In this document: one piece after another, positions 17,192 to 25,982 of the stretch
Layout: every line of letters starts with the position of its first letter
Numbering within the stretch: the stretch's first letter is position 1
Assembly: GCF_001550135.1 (NCBI RefSeq)
Contig: NZ_LRUE01000014.1
Location: forward strand, 310,001 to 374,000
Source of the DNA: Pseudoalteromonas shioyasakiensis
GTDB lineage: Bacteria > Pseudomonadota > Gammaproteobacteria > Enterobacterales > Alteromonadaceae
DNA length: 64,000 nucleotides
Direction: 5' to 3'
Program-made: the position numbers and the translations under genes
The notes under the pieces: model-generated
Seen by the model: the letters and a program-made list of their open reading frames with translations, nothing else
Told to the model about the DNA's origin: nothing
Databases searched by the model: none

Positions 17192-17511
17192 TAAATAAAA
17201 GACATCCATTTTTTTAAAACGAATTAAGGAGACATCCATTTTTATAAAACGAATTAAAGAGACATCCATTTTTATAAAACGAATTAAAGAGACATCCATT
17301 TTTATAAAAAGACACCCAATTTTGGTAGTTAAAAGCTAGATAGCCACAGCTTTTGGTTGACTTCATTTATGTACAAATTATGTTTAGTTCTTTGTTGTTA
17401 TTTAAATTTAAAAATTAGTTATTTAATTCTAGATGAGATTAAATTCAGTACGTAGAAATTTTCTATTTTTTAAAATAGATGAATAAAAGTAGTAAATGAA
17501 AAGTTAAGTGT
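17192..17511. other. Gene-free stretch: repeats, then AT-rich DNA
   Basis: The left third is the tandem repeat array. After it come GTAG at 17325-17328, a small AAAAGCT/AGCTTTT hairpin (17331-17354) and about 150 bases of AT-rich DNA in which no gene, RNA or clear promoter was seen. Confidence 0.6.
17201..17323 (+). repeat. Tandem 30-base repeats beside the transposase gene
   Basis: Copies that begin GACATCCATTTTT start at 17201, 17231, 17261 and 17291, giving a 30-base period; the full unit continues through a TAAAACGAATTAAAGA part (the fourth copy is cut short). A fifth start at 17311 reads GACACCCAATTTT. The first copy differs from the next two at two bases. The repeats begin 10 bases after the gdhA stop. 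The same core occurs inverted on the other side of the RAYT gene. Confidence 0.85.
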
Positions 17512-18486
17512 TTAGCAAAACAAAGCTTGGCTATTAGTTATTGAGCTTCTTCTCTTTCGTTTCATGTGTTTTGCATACTCAGTTATAGCTTGCTCTTTAC
17601 CCGCTGTATTTTTAAACGAGCGGGTAAAGGAAGTGGTGAGTGTGAGCCAGTTTTCAGTACAAATGTTTAACCTTTCAAGTATTGGTAATGCCTCCTCTGG
17701 GATTGTCCCAGGCTTGTCATCTCGTATTGAACGCCCAGTCCAATCAACAAGTTGAAGGTATGTTTTGAGTTCAAATGGTATTCCCTTAGGCATATGTTTA
17801 CGAGGTTTACCTGCAAAGCGCATAAGCGATTTCGGTTGCTTATTATTTTGAGCTGCATTAATTCTAGATTTAATACTGGTGTAGTCAGATTGCTCAGGTA
17901 AATCAGCCGCTTTTGCTCTAACAGGATTTAAATCTACATAGGCAAGACAAGCGGCAAGTGCTGCTTCATCAAGTAAAGCTTGTGACTTAAAGCGACCTTC
18001 CCAAAATCGTCCTTTACATTCATCCTCTAGATTCGCTTTTCGTGCAATACTCTCGTTAAGAACTCGCATAAACCAGCTAATACTGCTGAGCCGTTCTCGA
18101 TATAAATTTACTCTGGTATTAACCGCAGCGAGCTCAGCTTTTGTTAGCAATTCGCCATTTAAGAATCGTTGGCATAGGAATGTACTTTTGAATAACTTGT
18201 GCCACCTAATTAGAATCGCTTTATTATTTAGACGCTTAGCTTTTGCTATATCAATGTGAAGAACCAGATGAGTGTGATTACTCATTACAGCGTAGGCACA
18301 AATATCAATACAAAATATTCGTCCAAGTTGAAGTAGTTTGTTTTCAACCCAATCTCGCCGGTGTTCATATGAACGACCCGTTAGTGGATCTTGCCCGAAC
18401 AAATAAGCGCGACGAACGCAGCGTGAAATGCAGTGATAGTAAGGTGTGTTTGAAACGCTAATTAAGTTTCTACGTGGGGTTGCCAT
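17512..18486 (-). CDS. REP-associated tyrosine transposase (RAYT, Y1_Tnp family)
   Basis: A 324-residue single-strand HUH transposase-like protein. The N-terminal part has NTPYYHCISRCVRRAYLFG; the HUH motif is SNHTHLVLHI; and AYVDLNPVRA carries the likely nucleophile Tyr, giving a Y1_Tnp domain of about 20-215. The basic C-terminal tail (about 240-324) is family-typical. RAYTs are domesticated relatives of IS200/IS605 transposases that cut and spread short palindromic repeats. The ATG at 18486 was chosen because GGAGGAG lies 6 bases upstream; an ATG at 18501 precedes that site. Repeats with a shared GACAYCC core flank it in inverted orientation. Confidence 0.85.
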   Translation of the reverse strand: MATPRRNLISVSNTPYYHCISRCVRRAYLFGQDPLTGRSYEHRRDWVENKLLQLGRIFCIDICAYAVMSNHTHLVLHIDIAKAKRLNNKAILIRWHKLFKSTFLCQRFLNGELLTKAELAAVNTRVNLYRERLSSISWFMRVLNESIARKANLEDECKGRFWEGRFKSQALLDEAALAACLAYVDLNPVRAKAADLPEQSDYTSIKSRINAAQNNKQPKSLMRFAGKPRKHMPKGIPFELKTYLQLVDWTGRSIRDDKPGTIPEEALPILERLNICTENWLTLTTSFTRSFKNTAGKEQAITEYAKHMKRKRRSSITNSQALFC

Positions 18487-18553
18487 GCTCTTCTCCTCCA
18501 TGAGTTGAACAATTTAAGTTTAGTCATAATTTTGTGAAGTGAGAAATATTAAG

Positions 18554-18670
18554 TTGGGTGTCTTCTTAAATTTATTCTTTAGATATGAAGCTCGGTTAAC
18601 TCCTTAAATAAATATGGGCGTCTTAATTTAATATGGGTGTCTTAATATCTTTTCATAATATGGGTGTCTT
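18554..18670 (-). repeat. Inverted copies of the GACACCCA repeat
   Basis: TTGGGTGTC (18554-18562) is the inverse of GACACCCAA at 17311-17319. It is followed by three copies of ATATGGGYGTCTT, at 18612-18624, 18631-18643 and 18658-18670, which are inverse copies of the core AAGACACCCATAT. Together with the left array this gives the RAYT gene two inverted flanking sets. Confidence 0.8.
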
Positions 18671-18673
18671 AAT

Positions 18674-18702
18674 AAATTAAAAAGCTCAGCGGTGCTGAGC
18701 TT
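18674..18702 (-). terminator. Terminator of the acyl-CoA ligase gene
   Basis: AAGCTCAGC (18682-18690) pairs exactly with GCTGAGCTT (18694-18702) over a 3-base loop. Read on the minus strand the stem is followed by TTTTAATTTATT, a fair U-tract. Confidence 0.75.
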
Positions 18703-18736
18703 GTTTGAAATTTGAGAGTATTTTTCAAGTAAATGA

Positions 18737-20452
18737 TTACGAAAAGGCTTTTTCGCTTAGGAGTTCTTGCATTTGTTCACGCATTTTGAACTTTTGAAGT
18801 TTGCCTGTTACTGTCATAGGGTATTCTTCAACAAAGCGGATGTGCTTTGGTACTTTGAAATAGGCTAGTTTGTCTTTTAAGAAATCACGAATGGCATTTT
18901 CATCAAGTACTGCATCATCTTTAGGTTGGATCCAAGCGCATACTTCTTCACCGTATTTTTCATCGCTAATGCCAAATATGGCTGCATCTTGAATACCAGG
19001 GTAGGTGTAGAGAACTTCTTCTATTTCTCTTGGGTAAATGTTTTCACCACCACGGATGATCATGTCTTTTATTCGGCCAACAATAGCAACAAAGCCATCT
19101 TCGTCCATCACACCTAAGTCACCAGAGTGTAACCAACCGTCTTGATCAATTGTTGCTTTCGTTTTCTCTTCATCATTCCAATAGCAGCGCATAATTCCAG
19201 CACCACGACTACATACTTCACCCGGTATGCCGACTTTTTGAACATCACCCAGCTCGTCGATAATTTTCACTTCAGTATGGGCTAATGCACGGCCCACTGT
19301 GGTGACTTGTTTTTCAAGAGGCGAGTCTGTTTCGGTCACGTTATTGATAGGGCTACACTCAGTTTGGCCATAACCAATCACAACTTCTTTCATATGCATT
19401 AATGAGTGTACTTTTCGCATGACTTGTTCAGGGCAGGTTGAGCCGGCCATCACGCCTGTTCGTAGGCTAGTTAAGTCATAGTTTGCAAAGTCTTTAAGCT
19501 CTAACTCAGCGATAAACATCGTTGGAACACCATGCAGGCCTGTACAGCGTTCCTTTTCAACAACTTCTAGGGTTGTTTTAGGGTCGAATGAATCACCCGG
19601 AAAAACTGCGGTGGCGCCTTTACTTATACATACTAAATTGCCAAGCACCATACCAAAGCAGTGATATAGCGGTACAGGAATACAGAGTTTATCCTCATGT
19701 GTCAGCTTCATCGCTTGGGCCATCAAAAATCCGTTATTGAGGATGTTTTTATGCGATAAGGTCGCTCCCTTTGGATTACCCGTAGTACCAGAAGTAAATT
19801 GAATATTGATATCTTGGTCACAGCTTAAAGTAGCAGCTATTGCATCAAGCTCTAGCTTATGGGCATCTGTTGCGCGCTGCATGATATCGTTGAAGCTAAA
19901 CATGCCAGTAGCAGGCTCATCACCAATACGAATTATATTTTTTAGATGTGGCAGGGCGTTTAAATTTAATTCACCTGCTTGTGAATCTTTAAGTTCCGGT
20001 GCGAGCTCATAGAGCATGCTTATATAATTACTGGCTTTAAATTCACTTGCTGTGATAAGTGTTGAACACTCAACACTATTGAGTGCGTATTTTAATTCGC
20101 TTGGTCGGTATGCAGGGTTGATGCACACCATAATTGCACCAATCTTGGCTGTAGCAAATTGGGTTAAGCACCATTCAATATTGTTAGGAGACCAAATACC
20201 AACCCGGTCGCCAGGTTTTACGCCAAGTGATAATAATCCCATTGCTAACTGGTTAATCTGCTGCTGGTATTGTCTATAGGTTAATCGGATCTGTTGATGA
20301 TGAACCACAATTGCGGGGTGATTAGGGTGATTGTCGACAATATTGTCAAGGTACTGTCCAATTGTTTGTTCTATCAATGGAATGTCTGTACGGCCTTGAT
20401 AATAGCTTTGAGTAAGTGGAAGCGCATTACAGTGTGTGTTCTTTGTCTGCAT
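18737..20452 (-). CDS. AMP-binding acyl-CoA ligase
   Basis: This 571-residue protein is a member of the ANL superfamily and activates a fatty or other carboxylic acid to its CoA thioester through an acyl-adenylate. The A3 motif is FTSGTTGNPKGATLSHKN, followed by YHCFGMVLGN, the GYGQTECSP motif, the hinge region SGDLGVMDEDGFVAIVGRIKDMIIRGGENIYP and the C-terminal catalytic Lys in MTVTGKLQKF. The conserved SGTTG and ends resemble medium-chain acyl-CoA synthetases rather than acetyl-CoA synthetases, but the chain length cannot be read from the sequence. It stands alone with its own terminator. Confidence 0.88.
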   Translation of the reverse strand: MQTKNTHCNALPLTQSYYQGRTDIPLIEQTIGQYLDNIVDNHPNHPAIVVHHQQIRLTYRQYQQQINQLAMGLLSLGVKPGDRVGIWSPNNIEWCLTQFATAKIGAIMVCINPAYRPSELKYALNSVECSTLITASEFKASNYISMLYELAPELKDSQAGELNLNALPHLKNIIRIGDEPATGMFSFNDIMQRATDAHKLELDAIAATLSCDQDINIQFTSGTTGNPKGATLSHKNILNNGFLMAQAMKLTHEDKLCIPVPLYHCFGMVLGNLVCISKGATAVFPGDSFDPKTTLEVVEKERCTGLHGVPTMFIAELELKDFANYDLTSLRTGVMAGSTCPEQVMRKVHSLMHMKEVVIGYGQTECSPINNVTETDSPLEKQVTTVGRALAHTEVKIIDELGDVQKVGIPGEVCSRGAGIMRCYWNDEEKTKATIDQDGWLHSGDLGVMDEDGFVAIVGRIKDMIIRGGENIYPREIEEVLYTYPGIQDAAIFGISDEKYGEEVCAWIQPKDDAVLDENAIRDFLKDKLAYFKVPKHIRFVEEYPMTVTGKLQKFKMREQMQELLSEKAFS

Positions 20453-20644
20453 TGTATTCTCCGTGTCCGGTTAATTTGTTGTCATGGACTTGATGCAAAA
20501 GAATTGAAACAATCAATTAGGATGATTTCAAAACATGCGTACCTGATTAACTAAACATAGATTGTCGACAAAGAAAAGCTTTATAAGACTAATGTACAGA
20601 GTGTAATTTTAATAAAGCAGAATAAAGAATGGGTTTTGAGGTAT

Positions 20645-20673
20645 AAAAAAACGTGCCGTAGCACGTTTTTTTA
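20645..20673 (-). terminator. Terminator after the DUF3010 gene
   Basis: AACGTGC (20650-20656) pairs with GCACGTT (20661-20667) over CGTA, with an A-run on one side and a T-run on the other, so it can act in both directions. It lies 15 bases after the DUF3010 stop. Confidence 0.85.
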
Positions 20674-20687
20674 AGAATAAGCAGCAA

Positions 20688-21146
20688 TTAAGCTTTTGGC
20701 TCATCTTGCTTATAAGTTTTACGCATGATGTACACGTAAGCACTAATGAATGCGTTTTCTTGGAATTTTTTTAGGCCTGTGTCTTCAAAATCAATAGGCA
20801 CTGGGTTGCGCTTAAGCTGCTCTTTGATTTCAGTTGCAGATAAAACTTGCACATCTAAACGCTCAATTAACTGAATAGCCGTTTCCATTTTGAAACCTTT
20901 CGCACTACCAGCGAACTTACCTTTTGCTTGACGCTCTTTGATTGCTACAGAGTCAATTTGGTAATCTTCCATTAATTTTTTGAAATCAAATTGGAATTTA
21001 CGCATTACTTCTGTGTCATTACCGTTACCTAAGGTAAAACGTGTTTGTCTGACATCACGGATATCAAATACGTCATTGTCTTTGGTTAAAATACACAGTA
21101 GTACGTCGCTACCTGTAATTTCTACACCGCATGTTCTCATGGTCAT
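20688..21146 (-). CDS. DUF3010 family protein
   Basis: A 152-residue soluble protein. The start MRTCGVEITGSDVLLCIL, the KERQAKGKFAGSAKGFKMETAIQL region and the C-terminal KKFQENAFISAYVYIMRK are the family pattern of DUF3010 as remembered. The GVEITGSD and DSVAIKER strands recall an RNase H-like fold, which is inference. No function is known. It is a single gene with a strong terminator downstream and an endonuclease-family gene upstream in the same direction (58 bases apart). Confidence 0.75.
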   Translation of the reverse strand: MTMRTCGVEITGSDVLLCILTKDNDVFDIRDVRQTRFTLGNGNDTEVMRKFQFDFKKLMEDYQIDSVAIKERQAKGKFAGSAKGFKMETAIQLIERLDVQVLSATEIKEQLKRNPVPIDFEDTGLKKFQENAFISAYVYIMRKTYKQDEPKA

Positions 21147-21204
21147 TCTCTAAATAACTTAATTTGCGCAATTATAGCAAGTAACGTTATGAAAATCAGT
21201 TGCT

Positions 21205-22227
21205 TTAAAAATGAATTTTTATAGCGATAACACTATGGTCACTTACACTAATGTCTTCGGTCAGTTGTGTAGGGGAAATATGCTTGTCATAACTTTCATA
21301 GTCGAGCGCTTTCACCTTTGAAACTTGGCAGTCGGGATTAAAATGTGCAGAGGCAAGAATATAATCTAGTACATTACCTTTACCTTGGTAATAATGGCTA
21401 AAGGGTTTGTTTTTCTCATCATAAAACGACCGACTAAACTCGTAGCTGTCGGTTAGGCCAACAACGGGTTCGTTATGTTCTATGCAGGGCTCACAGCGTG
21501 TAGGATGAAACCCTTGTGTCATAAACGATAAAGTAGGGCTAGTAAGTACATCGTTAAAGTCACCCATAACGAGCGTTGCACATTGCTTTTCGCGTTGGGT
21601 TTTTAGCGCATCATAATAAACAATAGATGCTTCCAATGAACGCGATATTTGCGACTGCATGGTACCCACCGTCTGGTGTAACAACTGCAGCAACGGATCT
21701 TCAAGGTTATGAATATTAAGAATATGCGCCATTGATTGCACACGTTGTGACTTAAAGTGAACAACATAAAAGCAGACTTCACCAAAATCAGGTAAATCAA
21801 TCATGCATTTAATCGGGGTGCGGTTAAATTTGAACTCATTTTGATTGTTTAAGTACTCAAGTAATTCAGGGCATGGTGTCAATGCATCGGCCGATTTAAA
21901 CGGGTATTTACTGGCAATCGCAACCACAGGATTGAATAACACTTGCGGATAAAGGCTATCATGGGACGGGCTATCGACCGTTTTAAAATAATCATATCCC
22001 GCTTCTTTGCATTGCACTTCTAGAGCATGCTGACTAAACACTTCTTGAAACGCCACCACATCAGGGTTTGCCTCATTTAAGAAATTAGCTACAAACAATT
22101 GTTTTTGCTGCCATTGCGTATTGTTATAGCGTTCATGTAACTGGTAAAACGAGTAGGGGGGCGCGGTGTAATTTAATAAATTAAACGTTGCGAATTTGAA
22201 CGTACGCGTGTTTGGCATTTTCATCAC
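21205..22227 (-). CDS. Endonuclease/exonuclease/phosphatase family protein
   Basis: This 340-residue protein has the EEP fold: FKFATFNLLNYTAPP at the start, DVVAFQEVFS with the metal-binding Glu, VVHFKSQRV, VMGDFNDVLTSP with the catalytic Asp-x-Asn, and the C-terminal ISVSDHSVIAIKI with the Asp-His pair. Such enzymes cut phosphodiester bonds in nucleic acids, sphingomyelin or inositol lipids. No signal peptide is seen, so it is probably cytosolic. The substrate cannot be assigned from the motifs. Confidence 0.8.
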   Translation of the reverse strand: MMKMPNTRTFKFATFNLLNYTAPPYSFYQLHERYNNTQWQQKQLFVANFLNEANPDVVAFQEVFSQHALEVQCKEAGYDYFKTVDSPSHDSLYPQVLFNPVVAIASKYPFKSADALTPCPELLEYLNNQNEFKFNRTPIKCMIDLPDFGEVCFYVVHFKSQRVQSMAHILNIHNLEDPLLQLLHQTVGTMQSQISRSLEASIVYYDALKTQREKQCATLVMGDFNDVLTSPTLSFMTQGFHPTRCEPCIEHNEPVVGLTDSYEFSRSFYDEKNKPFSHYYQGKGNVLDYILASAHFNPDCQVSKVKALDYESYDKHISPTQLTEDISVSDHSVIAIKIHF

Positions 22228-22292
22228 TCTAAAAGTACTGACTCACTAAGTATGAAATGACTTAACTAATTGTCAATTTAGTCTTCTAACTA

Positions 22293-22358
22293 CTTGTATT
22301 TGAGAACGTGAGCGGCGACAATAGCTGCTTGTATTTGCGAAGACTCAGTAAATACAAG
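22293..22358 (+). promoter_or_regulatory. Possible leader RNA structure upstream of thrS
   Basis: CTTGTATTTGAGAA (22293-22306) and CTTGTATTTGCGAA (22328-22341) are direct near-copies, and AAATACAAG (22350-22358) can pair with either. Two mutually exclusive hairpins are therefore possible in the thrS leader, which begins 110 bases before the start codon. E. coli thrS is controlled by ThrRS binding to its leader; a matching operator fold was not recognised here. Confidence 0.4.
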
Positions 22359-22467
22359 CTTAAATAGCAATGCTTATTCGTAAAAGCGTTGCAGAGTTAC
22401 ATAAAATTTTTTTAAAAATATTACATGTGATGCATTGTAGGCATCACCACTGTATTAAGGATTTATA

Positions 22468-24378
22468 ATGCCAGTTATTACCCTCCCTGACGGCAGTCAG
22501 CGTAGTTTTGAAAACCCAGTAAGTACATATGACGTAGCGAGCGATATCGGTCCAGGTCTTGCCAAGGCAACGATTGCAGGCCGTGTTAATGGTACTCGTG
22601 TTGATGCATGTGACTTAATCACTGAAGATGCGCGTTTAGAAATTATCACAGCAAAAGATGATGATGGTTTAGAGATTATCCGTCACTCATGTGCGCACCT
22701 TATTGGTCATGCAGTTAAGCAGCTTTTCCCTGAAGCAAAAATGGCAATCGGTCCGACCATCGATAACGGTTTCTATTACGATATCGATATGGAACATTCT
22801 TTAAGCCAAGATGATTTAGATGCTATCGAAAAGCGCATGCTTGAGCTTGCTAAAACAAACTACGACGTTGTTAAAAAGACCGTAAGCTGGCAAGAAGCAC
22901 GCGATACTTTTGAAGCGCGTGGTGAAACATATAAAATGGAAATCCTAGACGAGAACATCGCGAAAGATGATCGTCCAGGCTTATACCATCACGAAGAATA
23001 CATCGACATGTGTCGTGGGCCACACGTTCCAAACATGAAGTTCTGTCAACATTTCAAAATCATGAAAGTGGCAGGTGCTTATTGGCGCGGTGATTCTGAA
23101 AACAAGATGCTGCAACGTATCTACGGCACTGCATGGGCAGATAAAAAGCAACTTAAAGCGTATTTAAAACGCTTAGAAGAAGCTGAAAAACGTGATCACC
23201 GTCGTATTGGTAAAGCGCTTGATTTATGGCACTGGCAAGAAGAAGCACCAGGCATGGTGTTTTGGCACAATGATGGCTGGAGCATTTACCGTGAACTAGA
23301 AGACTTCGTTCGTGAAAAATTACGTGAGTACGATTACGAAGAAGTTAAAGGCCCATTAATGATGGACCGTGGTTTATGGGAAAAATCAGGTCACTGGGAC
23401 AAATACGCAGATGCGATGTTCACAACTGAATCTGAAAAGCGTGAATACGCAATCAAACCAATGAACTGTCCGGGTCACGTACAAATCTTTAACCAAGGTT
23501 TAAAATCATACCGTGATCTTCCATTACGTATGGCTGAGTTTGGTTGTTGTCACCGTAACGAACCATCAGGTGCATTACACGGCTTAATGCGTGTACGTGG
23601 CTTTACTCAAGATGATGCGCATATCTTCTGTACTGAAGAGCAAATCATGGATGAAGTTTCTGCATGTATCAAAATGGTTTACGACACATACGAAACGTTT
23701 GGTTTTGAGAAGATCGTTGTAAAACTATCTACTCGTCCAGAAAAGCGTATCGGTGAAGATGAAATGTGGGATAAAGCTGAGCTTGCGCTAGCTGATGCAT
23801 TAAAAGCAAACGACATTGAGTTTGATTACCTACCAGGTGAAGGTGCATTCTACGGTCCTAAGATTGAGTTTACACTTTATGACTGTTTAGACCGTGCATG
23901 GCAATGTGGTACTGTACAGCTAGACTTTGCATTACCAGGTCGTTTAGGTGCAACTTATGTTGCTGAAAATAACGAACGTCGTACACCAGTTATGATCCAC
24001 CGCGCAATTTTAGGTTCAATTGAGCGTTTCATCGGTATTTTAACTGAAGAATACGCTGGTTTGTTCCCAACGTGGCTTGCTCCTAAGCAAGTTGTGATCA
24101 TGAACATCACGGATAAACAAGCAGATTATGTGCAAGAAATTGTACAAAAATTAAATAAACTTGGAATTAGAGCCGCTGCTGACTTGAGAAATGAGAAGAT
24201 TGGCTTTAAAATCCGTGAACATACGTTAAAACGTATTCCATATTTACTTGTTGTTGGCGATAAAGAAGTTGAACAACAAGAAGTGGCAGTACGCACTCGC
24301 ACAGGTGAAGACCTAGGCAAATTTAGTGTTGATGATTTCGTTGCTAAAGTAAGCGAAGAAATTAAAAATCGACAATAA
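22468..24378 (+). CDS. thrS: Threonyl-tRNA synthetase
   Basis: The 636-residue enzyme charges tRNA-Thr with threonine. It has the N-terminal TGS domain (about 1-62), the editing domain with [16 protein letters not shown] (its HxxxH motif) and later [16 protein letters not shown], the class II catalytic core with [24 protein letters not shown] (zinc Cys), [30 protein letters not shown] (motif 2) and [18 protein letters not shown] (motif 3), and the anticodon-binding domain (about 535-636). Length and order match E. coli ThrS (642 residues). It heads the thrS-infC-rpmI-rplT cluster. Confidence 0.97.
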   Translation: MPVITLPDGSQRSFENPVSTYDVASDIGPGLAKATIAGRVNGTRVDACDLITEDARLEIITAKDDDGLEIIRHSCAHLIGHAVKQLFPEAKMAIGPTIDNGFYYDIDMEHSLSQDDLDAIEKRMLELAKTNYDVVKKTVSWQEARDTFEARGETYKMEILDENIAKDDRPGLYHHEEYIDMCRGPHVPNMKFCQHFKIMKVAGAYWRGDSENKMLQRIYGTAWADKKQLKAYLKRLEEAEKRDHRRIGKALDLWHWQEEAPGMVFWHNDGWSIYRELEDFVREKLREYDYEEVKGPLMMDRGLWEKSGHWDKYADAMFTTESEKREYAIKPMNCPGHVQIFNQGLKSYRDLPLRMAEFGCCHRNEPSGALHGLMRVRGFTQDDAHIFCTEEQIMDEVSACIKMVYDTYETFGFEKIVVKLSTRPEKRIGEDEMWDKAELALADALKANDIEFDYLPGEGAFYGPKIEFTLYDCLDRAWQCGTVQLDFALPGRLGATYVAENNERRTPVMIHRAILGSIERFIGILTEEYAGLFPTWLAPKQVVIMNITDKQADYVQEIVQKLNKLGIRAAADLRNEKIGFKIREHTLKRIPYLLVVGDKEVEQQEVAVRTRTGEDLGKFSVDDFVAKVSEEIKNRQ

Positions 24379-24384
24379 ATCATG

Positions 24385-24430
24385 AGCGTGTAGGGCAAAA
24401 CAAACAGCCAACTACACGCTTTTTATTTTA
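24385..24430 (+). terminator. Terminator or attenuator between thrS and infC
   Basis: AGCGTGTAG (24385-24393) pairs exactly with CTACACGCT (24412-24420), followed by TTTTTATTTTATATT. It has the form of a rho-independent terminator and ends about 20 bases before infC, so infC needs read-through or its own promoter within thrS. Confidence 0.8.
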
Positions 24431-24450
24431 TATTCTTGGAGGATCGTACC

Positions 24451-24999
24451 ATTAGAGGCGGCAAGAAAGGGCAACAAACAGCTCAAAAAAATCGTATCAA
24501 CGAAGATATTACAGCTAAAGAAGTTCGTTTAATTGGCATCGACGGCGAGCAAGCTGGCATCGTGTCATTAAAAGAGGCGCAAGCTATCGCTGATGATGCG
24601 GGTGTAGATCTTGTAGAAATCAGTCCTAATGCTGAGCCACCTGTTTGTAAGGTTATGGACTACGGTAAGTTCATCTTTGAAAAAAGCAAAGAACTAAAAG
24701 AACAAAAGAAAAAGCAAAAGCAAATCCAGGTTAAAGAAATCAAATTCCGTCCAGGTACGGATGAAGGTGACTACCAGGTTAAGCTACGCAACTTACGCAA
24801 GTTCTTAGAAGCGGGTGATAAAGCTAAAATCACTATCCGTTTCCGTGGTCGTGAAATGGCTCACCAAGAAATTGGTATCGAATTATTAAACCGTGTTAAA
24901 GCCGATTTAGAAGATGTTTCACAAGTTGAATCATTCCCAAATCGTGTTGAAGGTCGCCAGATGGTTATGATGATGGCACCTATTGCTAAAAAGCAATAA
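24451..24999 (+). CDS. infC: Translation initiation factor IF-3 (AUU start)
   Basis: The 182-residue product matches E. coli IF-3 (180 residues) along its length: [44 protein letters not shown], the lysine-rich linker and [20 protein letters not shown]-3 binds the 30S subunit and rejects wrong start codons and initiator tRNAs. The start is the rare codon ATT, 8 bases after the GGAGG Shine-Dalgarno sequence, exactly where homologues begin (ATT-AGA-GGC-GGC-AAG). AUU is the hallmark of infC and lets IF-3 repress its own translation. An upstream in-frame TTG lies in the Shine-Dalgarno sequence itself and was rejected. Confidence 0.95.
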   Translation: MRGGKKGQQTAQKNRINEDITAKEVRLIGIDGEQAGIVSLKEAQAIADDAGVDLVEISPNAEPPVCKVMDYGKFIFEKSKELKEQKKKQKQIQVKEIKFRPGTDEGDYQVKLRNLRKFLEAGDKAKITIRFRGREMAHQEIGIELLNRVKADLEDVSQVESFPNRVEGRQMVMMMAPIAKKQ

Positions 25000-25207
25000 A
25001 CAGGGTATATTACGCACCGATTTTATTTCAGGTCTGCAAGTAACAGTTTACTGTTCACCTGAAATAACCGGTTATAAGTAAGGTTGCACTGCTTTTGTAG
25101 TGAGCCTTCACCGGACTATGGCAGTAAGTTAGGCCTTAAAAGTAGAGCTATTTTTATATCTCTCGCCTGCTTGCTAATTTTTAAGCAATACATTTGGAGT
25201 TATTGCA
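25000..25207 (+). promoter_or_regulatory. infC-rpmI intergenic leader, possible L20 control region
   Basis: The 208-base gap contains TTATTTCAGGT (25023-25033) and its exact inverse ACCTGAAATAA about 25 bases later, enclosing a smaller AACAGT/ACTGTT hairpin, then a GGTTGCACT/AGTGAGCC imperfect hairpin. In E. coli and Bacillus, L20 represses this operon by binding an RNA structure near rpmI; a comparable role is likely, though the exact fold here was not matched to a known motif. Confidence 0.5.
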
Positions 25208-25408
25208 ATGGCTTACAAGCTAAAAACTCACAGAGGCGCGGCTAAGCGTTTCAAGAAAACTGCTTCTGGCGGTTTCAAGCGTAAACAAGCGCATCTTCGT
25301 CACATTCTGACTAAGAAAACTTCTAAGCGTAAATTACACTTACGTCCTAAGATGATGGTTCATAAGAATGACCATGGTCTAGTTTCACGTATGTTACCAT
25401 TCGCTTAA
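25208..25408 (+). CDS. rpmI: Ribosomal protein bL35
   Basis: A 66-residue, strongly basic protein with the bL35 pattern: [32 protein letters not shown] split here for brevity into [12 protein letters not shown] and [12 protein letters not shown], then [13 protein letters not shown]. It is part of the large ribosomal subunit. TTGGAG precedes the ATG. The gene lies between infC and rplT in the order usual for proteobacteria. Confidence 0.97.
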   Translation: MAYKLKTHRGAAKRFKKTASGGFKRKQAHLRHILTKKTSKRKLHLRPKMMVHKNDHGLVSRMLPFA

Positions 25409-25423
25409 TAGGAGTCTTCAGAA

Positions 25424-25783
25424 ATGGCAAGAGTTAAACGCGGTGTTATCGCACGTGCACGTCACAAAAAAGTTTTAAAGCAAGCTAAAGGTTACTACGG
25501 AGCACGTTCACGTGTTTACCGCGTAGCTTTCCAGGCAGTTACTAAAGCGGGTCAATACGCTTACCGTGACCGTCGTGCTAAGAAACGTACTTTCCGTCAA
25601 CTTTGGATTGCACGTATCAATGCAGCAGCTCGTCAAAACGGTCTTTCATACAGCCGTTTTATCAATGGTCTTAAAAAGACTTCTGTAGAAATCGATCGTA
25701 AGATCCTTGCAGATATCGCTGTTTATGACCAAGTTGCATTCGCAGCGCTTGTTGCAAAAGCAAAAGAAGGCCTAGCGGCTTAA
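25424..25783 (+). CDS. rplT: Ribosomal protein bL20
   Basis: A 119-residue basic protein with [32 protein letters not shown] and [20 protein letters not shown], all diagnostic for bL20. It is needed for early assembly of the 50S subunit and is the likely autogenous repressor of rpmI-rplT. It starts 15 bases after rpmI, with AGGAG upstream. A strong terminator follows. Confidence 0.97.
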   Translation: MARVKRGVIARARHKKVLKQAKGYYGARSRVYRVAFQAVTKAGQYAYRDRRAKKRTFRQLWIARINAAARQNGLSYSRFINGLKKTSVEIDRKILADIAVYDQVAFAALVAKAKEGLAA

Positions 25784-25805
25784 TTTCGCTTTTCATAAAG
25801 TTTAA

Positions 25806-25831
25806 AAAGGAGCCTAGTGCTCCTTTTTTTG
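25806..25831 (+). terminator. Terminator after rplT
   Basis: AAAGGAGC (25806-25813) pairs exactly with GCTCCTTT (25819-25826) over CTAGT, followed by a T-run to 25830. It closes the translation cluster. Confidence 0.92.
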
Positions 25832-25982
25832 ATCTTAATTAATATTCATAACTAACAACGATTTTGCATAGCGTATGTCGTTTGCTCCATTTTTTTGTTG
25901 AATCACCGCAGTTTACGCAATCCATTCAGATTAGTTGTTATAATTTCCCCAATATAGAATAAGTACCGCACTTGAGAGTGAT

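Larger units (their letters stand above)
17201..18670. mobile_element. RAYT gene with inverted flanking repeat sets
   Basis: The unit consists of the left tandem array, the Y1_Tnp gene and the right inverted array. It lies between gdhA and the terminator of the acyl-CoA ligase gene. Its outer ends and any target duplication cannot be fixed from one copy. Confidence 0.65.

Noticed and set aside
17201..17323. Possible CRISPR array because of the regular 30-base period
   Set aside because: The repeats are contiguous without distinct spacers, no cas genes are near, and the core recurs inverted beside a RAYT gene.
20294..20554. 86-codon frame overlapping the acyl-CoA ligase start on the other strand
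   Set aside because: No ribosome-binding site or family; Cys-rich random-looking sequence.
24436..24450. TTG at 24436 as the infC start
   Set aside because: It is part of the Shine-Dalgarno sequence of the ATT start, and homologues begin at the ATT.
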